Origin: an uncultured Eubacterium sp. | Lineage (GTDB): Bacteria > Bacillota > Clostridia > Lachnospirales > Lachnospiraceae | Direction of reading: 5' to 3' | NCBI GenBank assembly: GCA_937915825.1 | Contig: CALGGT010000056.1 | Location: 1 to 26,260 of the forward strand | DNA: 26,260 nucleotides | Part shown: in pieces, positions 23,033 to 26,260 of the stretch | Position numbering within the stretch: the stretch's first letter is position 1 | Layout of the letters: every line of letters starts with the position of its first letter | Notes under the pieces: model-generated | Databases searched by the model: none | What the model saw: only the letters and a program-made list of their open reading frames with translations | Told to the model about the DNA's origin: nothing | Program-made: the position numbers and the translations under genes

Positions 23033-24055
23033 CTATTTCCAGATCATAACGGTCTTTCCAAAATCTTTTTGAATGTCCATTTCAAAAGCCCGCTTCATAT
23101 CATCAATGCCGTGAATTTCCACAACGGCGCCTACTATTCTCTTTAAATATTTGGGAATCTCCGGATGCTTTTCATACAATTCCAGCGTCTTTACAAAATC
23201 CGCCCGCCCGCTTCGGCTGCTTCCCAAAACACGCAATCCCTTTTCTAAGATCATACGGGTGTTGATGGGAACCGGATTTTCCGATACGCCTAAAATAGCA
23301 ATGGTACCCTCCGGCTCGATGTAGTCGATGATCTGATTGATCGCCTTCGGAGCTCCCTCTCCTCCCACACATTCTATTCCATGATCGATGGAAAAATCCT
23401 CCGGTATATCCGATACCAGATAGGTTCCGTCCGCGAAACTGAAATCCACTAATTTATTGGGATTGACCCCCATTACATAAACTTCCGTTTCCGGAAACAT
23501 ATAGCGAAACAACAAGGCGGTAATAAAGCCCATATTTCCATCGCCCCAAATTCCCACCCGGTTTCTTCTCTCGTGGGCCAATTGATCAAAACGAGTGAGC
23601 GCATGGGTGCACACCGACACGATCTCGGTAAAGGAAGCTACGTTTAACGGCACATTTTCCTTTAAAGACACCAGGCGATCCCTGCGCATATCCACAACGT
23701 CTTGCATATAGCCGTCGTAACCGCTGGAACGGAATTTGGAATCTCTTAAATAATTCTCTCCGATCACAGGGTCCTCCCGCACCGGCGTATTGGGCACCAT
23801 CACCACAAGCTCTCCGGGTTGGAATTCCTTCTTGGGATCGAACAATACTTCTCCCACACCTTCATGGATCAGGGCCATCGGCAATTTCTTTTTTAAAATA
23901 TCCGCTCCTCTGGTTCCTTGATAATACCGCTGATCCGCGTTGCAGATGGACAAACGGATGGGGCGGACCATGACCTTTCCGGAATTTAGATCCAGATCGG
24001 AAAATTCAATCTCAAATCTTCTGGGAGCCACCAGACGATAGATGGTATTTAACAT
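23033..24055 (-). CDS. tarJ: TarJ-like ribulose-5-phosphate reductase (zinc-dependent dehydrogenase family)
   Basis: A 340-residue medium-chain dehydrogenase. It is expected to reduce ribulose 5-phosphate to ribitol 5-phosphate with NADPH, supplying TarI. The zinc site shows C38 (SICNAD) and H64-E65 (LIHEGVGE); the structural-zinc loop of ordinary alcohol dehydrogenases is absent, as usual for TarJ. The Rossmann motif is GIWGDGNMGF (about 168-177). FEIEFSDLDLNSGKVMVRP and KFRSSGYDGYMQDVV are TarJ-type stretches. GGAGGA lies 6 bases before the ATG, which overlaps the end of tarI; the two enzymes commonly form a complex. Specificity is inferred from the tarI neighbour. Confidence 0.9.
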   Translation of the reverse strand: MLNTIYRLVAPRRFEIEFSDLDLNSGKVMVRPIRLSICNADQRYYQGTRGADILKKKLPMALIHEGVGEVLFDPKKEFQPGELVVMVPNTPVREDPVIGENYLRDSKFRSSGYDGYMQDVVDMRRDRLVSLKENVPLNVASFTEIVSVCTHALTRFDQLAHERRNRVGIWGDGNMGFITALLFRYMFPETEVYVMGVNPNKLVDFSFADGTYLVSDIPEDFSIDHGIECVGGEGAPKAINQIIDYIEPEGTIAILGVSENPVPINTRMILEKGLRVLGSSRSGRADFVKTLELYEKHPEIPKYLKRIVGAVVEIHGIDDMKRAFEMDIQKDFGKTVMIWK

Positions 24056-24765
24056 AGACGATCCTCCTCATGAATTAAGGCCTTGGCTACCCGCAGATCG
24101 TAAGGATAGGTGATCTTAATGTTAAAAACTTCTCCCTCTACCAGCGGAACTTTCTCACCTTTTAATACAAAGATCTTTGCGGCATCCGTTAATCGTTCCT
24201 TCTCTTCTTCGGTTAATGATTCATATAGATTCTTTAATTTCAAGGCCAGAAAACTTTGAGGCGTTTGGCCCTGGTACATTCTTTTTCGTTCCGGGATCTC
24301 GCTGATCAAAGTTTGATCGTCACTGCAAACAATGGTATCCGTTGCCGCCACTGCCGTATCACAGGCGCCGTATTCCTTCGCCAAACGAATGTTATCTTCC
24401 AGGATCCGCTGGGTGACAAACGGTCGCACGGAATCGTGGGTGACAATTATGGTTTCCTCATCCAGATTTCCTTGTTCCTCAATATAACGAATGGCATTCA
24501 TAATGGTTTCATTCCGGGTATCTCCCCCTTCCAAAACCACAACACGAGCAGGTTCCGGCAAATATTTTTTTACCAGATCTTCGGTATGGGAAACCCAGGC
24601 AGCCGGTGCTAACACCAGAATTTTTTCAAATTCTTTTTGCATATAAAACTTTTCCAACGTATGGATGATCACCGGTTTATTGCCGATCAATAAATACTGT
24701 TTCGGCTTATCCATATTTCCCATTCGACTTCCCACACCGCCGGCTAAAACAACTCCGTAGATCAT
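24049..24765 (-). CDS. tarI: TarI-like ribitol-5-phosphate cytidylyltransferase
   Basis: A 238-residue IspD-fold enzyme that makes CDP-ribitol from CTP and ribitol 5-phosphate. The nucleotide loop is VVLAGGVGSRMG (about 4-15), followed by KPKQYL and NKPVIIHTLEKF. The remaining signature is THDSVRPFV (about 108-116), then the AATDTI segment. The immediate tarJ partner and polymerase argue for TarI over the isoprenoid enzyme IspD. I start at ATG 24765 with AAAGGA 8 bases upstream; another ATG 9 bases earlier touches that site. It overlaps tarJ by 7 bases and lies 21 bases after the polymerase gene. Confidence 0.91.
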   Translation of the reverse strand: MIYGVVLAGGVGSRMGNMDKPKQYLLIGNKPVIIHTLEKFYMQKEFEKILVLAPAAWVSHTEDLVKKYLPEPARVVVLEGGDTRNETIMNAIRYIEEQGNLDEETIIVTHDSVRPFVTQRILEDNIRLAKEYGACDTAVAATDTIVCSDDQTLISEIPERKRMYQGQTPQSFLALKLKNLYESLTEEEKERLTDAAKIFVLKGEKVPLVEGEVFNIKITYPYDLRVAKALIHEEDRLC

Positions 24766-24786
24766 AACTTTCATCCTTTCTAATAT

Positions 24787-26118
24787 CTAAAGTTTCCGGA
24801 TTTCTTCATAAATCCGATGGCAATGTTCCGCATCCTGATATGCGTACCACTTCTCCTGTCTTTGCGCATATTTTATGTCTATTTTGCCATCCTTTTTTAA
24901 CAAATCGATCATCGCGTCCACCGTCTGGGAAACCGTGCGGCACACCGGTCCAAAGCCATCTTCTTCATAAGAAAAATATCCGGCGTCATAGATCTGATTT
25001 TTGTAGAAATCTTCCCGGTCAAACTGGGCGTAAATGATCGGTTTTTTTAAGTATCCAAAATCAAAAAATGTACTGGAATAATCCGTTACCATAAAACGAT
25101 TTTTTAAAAATTGTTCCCGGTAATTCATTCCCTCTCCCACAACGGTAAATACATCATTTCCCTGAAAAGCTCCCGCCTCTTCCCACATTCTTGTATGCAG
25201 GGCCAACACGCCCCGATACCCGAATTCTTTCATGGCAGCAAGGAGTTTTTCATCGGAGATCAGAGATTGATAAAACTCATAATACTTTGACTGCGTGAAA
25301 TCCTTCCCCTTGGTCCGAAGTCCAGTTACCGGGTCTAATTTCCCGGCCAATCCCGTTCGCCAGGTTGGCAGGATCAATACGGACTTTTCCGGTTCCTTTT
25401 CCTGCTTTAACCGATCATAGCGGGGAAGGCCGGTAAGCTTTACCACATTTTCCCCGTAATCATATTGTCCCTGAACGATGGACTCATATTCTTTCTTCGC
25501 CGACGTTACAAACATATGAACGTTTTTATTGGCTTCATGAAGCCATCCGGACAGGTCGTCTTTGATGATCCCATGCTGCAAAAACACGTATTTGTATTGC
25601 AAAAGATCTTTCAAATATTTTCCATCCTCACCCAGGGGATTTAACAATAGATCCTCCCCTTGGGAAGTGACAAAATATTTCGCTTTTAACAGCATTTCTT
25701 TATGGGCGTCACTTCCAAAATCCAAGACCTTTCCATAGGTCTCCATCCGTTCATGATCTCTGCAGTCTTTTTGGATGACAAAATAACACGCTTCTTTTTT
25801 GTGTTCCTTTGTCATATAAGAAAAGAAAACTTCCCCATTATCCCCGGCAACATCCACCCGGTCCATAATTAGCCAGATCTCTTTCTTCATCCACTTTTTG
25901 TCCCGGTATTTTCTCACCCGATCCCGTAAGGGGATCAAGTCCTGTCGCCCATCCTTTCTCATCCGTTTTTTAAGGGTTTGTTCCAGTTCTTCTTCTGCCC
26001 TTTTTTCATAGGGTTTGACCGTTAACGTTTGAAAGGGTTCCCCTCTGGTAACCAGGATGGATCTCCCCCGATAATAAAGCTCGCTTACTTCTTCACTCAG
26101 GTGAGTAAACTTTCCCAT
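24787..26118 (-). CDS. CDP-glycerol/CDP-ribitol polymerase (TagF/TarL-like), probably N-terminally truncated
   Basis: A 443-residue teichoic-acid-type phosphotransferase. The catalytic part begins near residue 75 (KKEIWLIMDRVDVAGDNGEVFF). It carries the family histidine blocks LQHGIIKDDLSGW and LHTR, LPTWRTG, and the C-terminal TDYSSTFFDFGYLKKPIIYAQFD. With tarI and tarJ beside it, ribitol phosphate is the likelier unit, although glycerol phosphate fits the fold equally. Family members often have a longer N-terminal domain; here only about 70 residues precede the core. The ATG at 26118 has no ribosome binding site, no promoter upstream, and a compositional break right at it, so the gene may have lost its 5' part. 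First gene of the operon as seen here. Confidence 0.85.
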   Translation of the reverse strand: MGKFTHLSEEVSELYYRGRSILVTRGEPFQTLTVKPYEKRAEEELEQTLKKRMRKDGRQDLIPLRDRVRKYRDKKWMKKEIWLIMDRVDVAGDNGEVFFSYMTKEHKKEACYFVIQKDCRDHERMETYGKVLDFGSDAHKEMLLKAKYFVTSQGEDLLLNPLGEDGKYLKDLLQYKYVFLQHGIIKDDLSGWLHEANKNVHMFVTSAKKEYESIVQGQYDYGENVVKLTGLPRYDRLKQEKEPEKSVLILPTWRTGLAGKLDPVTGLRTKGKDFTQSKYYEFYQSLISDEKLLAAMKEFGYRGVLALHTRMWEEAGAFQGNDVFTVVGEGMNYREQFLKNRFMVTDYSSTFFDFGYLKKPIIYAQFDREDFYKNQIYDAGYFSYEEDGFGPVCRTVSQTVDAMIDLLKKDGKIDIKYAQRQEKWYAYQDAEHCHRIYEEIRKL

Positions 26119-26260
26119 TTTGGGAACAAATTTCTTAGGTTTTTGTGATAATAGCAGATATTCACTTGAAAATCTTGATGACTATGACGGACAATCTTTT
26201 AAATGGTTAAGAATCTCTTTTGCAAAACACGAACTTGAGTCTGCTCTTGAGTTTTGTGAT
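26105..26260 (+). pseudogene. Possible coding fragment running off the window end
   Basis: On plus, 52 codons stay open after an in-frame TGA (26102-26104) up to the window edge. The text looks coding, with LDDYDGQSFKWLRISFAKHE followed by LESALEFCD. The LRISF-x4-E-x2-AL-x3 pattern reminds me of a beta strand and helix from HMGL-like TIM-barrel aldolases in surface-sugar clusters, but this is a weak resemblance. There is no good start codon or ribosome binding site, and the stretch is AT-rich (46 G+C in the last 142 bases, 32 percent). It could be a gene cut at its 5' end. Confidence 0.35.

Overview
The window reads as a chromosomal stretch of a Gram-positive Clostridia member, most likely Lachnospiraceae or close. 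The main pointers are a SCIFF peptide with its radical SAM maturase, a fused SecDF, RecD2, QueT behind a preQ1-like leader, a DUF1292 protein, sigma-A promoters with 17-base spacers, and strong GGAGG-type ribosome binding sites. Most of it is core genome. I see no insertion sequence, prophage or CRISPR array.

Layout. 1-303: three tRNA genes (Arg, cut by the window edge; His; Gln) and a terminator shared with the convergent operon. 356-5871 (minus): htrA, then clpX-like / aminotransferase / hisC as one operon with its own promoter. 6056-7486 (plus): an orphan priming sugar transferase. 7651-8037 (minus) and 8229-9511 (plus): a DUF1292 gene diverging from queT-plsC, the two promoters overlapping at their -35 boxes; queT has a structured leader that is probably a preQ1 riboswitch. 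9601-10062 (plus): an unrecognised small membrane-anchored protein. 10193-13041 (minus): secDF and a small two-helix membrane protein. 13150-13647 (minus): tadA. 13803-14822 (plus): prmA, overlapping tail to tail with a GT2 glycosyltransferase that follows comF (14807-16547, minus). 16709-21853 (minus): recD2, mreB, the SCIFF maturase scfB and its 46-residue precursor scfA. 21989-26118 (minus): a hydrolase, tarJ, tarI and a TagF/TarL-like polymerase, i.e. a ribitol-phosphate teichoic-acid-type operon.

Shared themes are envelope building and secretion (SecDF, HtrA, MreB, TarIJ plus polymerase, sugar transferase, GT2, PlsC) and translation or tRNA maintenance (tRNAs, TadA, QueT, PrmA). The SCIFF pair is the natural-product-like element; it shows a strong promoter, an intercistronic terminator and a weakly placed maturase start, which together would give much more precursor than enzyme.

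Two observations stand out beyond gene calling. First, four unrelated genes (hisC, the sugar transferase, recD2, mreB) each have a short tandem repeat that begins at, and includes, the stop codon and runs into the 3' untranslated region, with different sequences and periods (10, 12, 12 and 22 bases). Second, near 26105-26118 composition and coding pattern break sharply: the teichoic-acid polymerase begins there with no ribosome binding site or promoter, and beyond it lies an AT-rich open frame on the other strand with no start of its own. This looks like a recombination or assembly junction.
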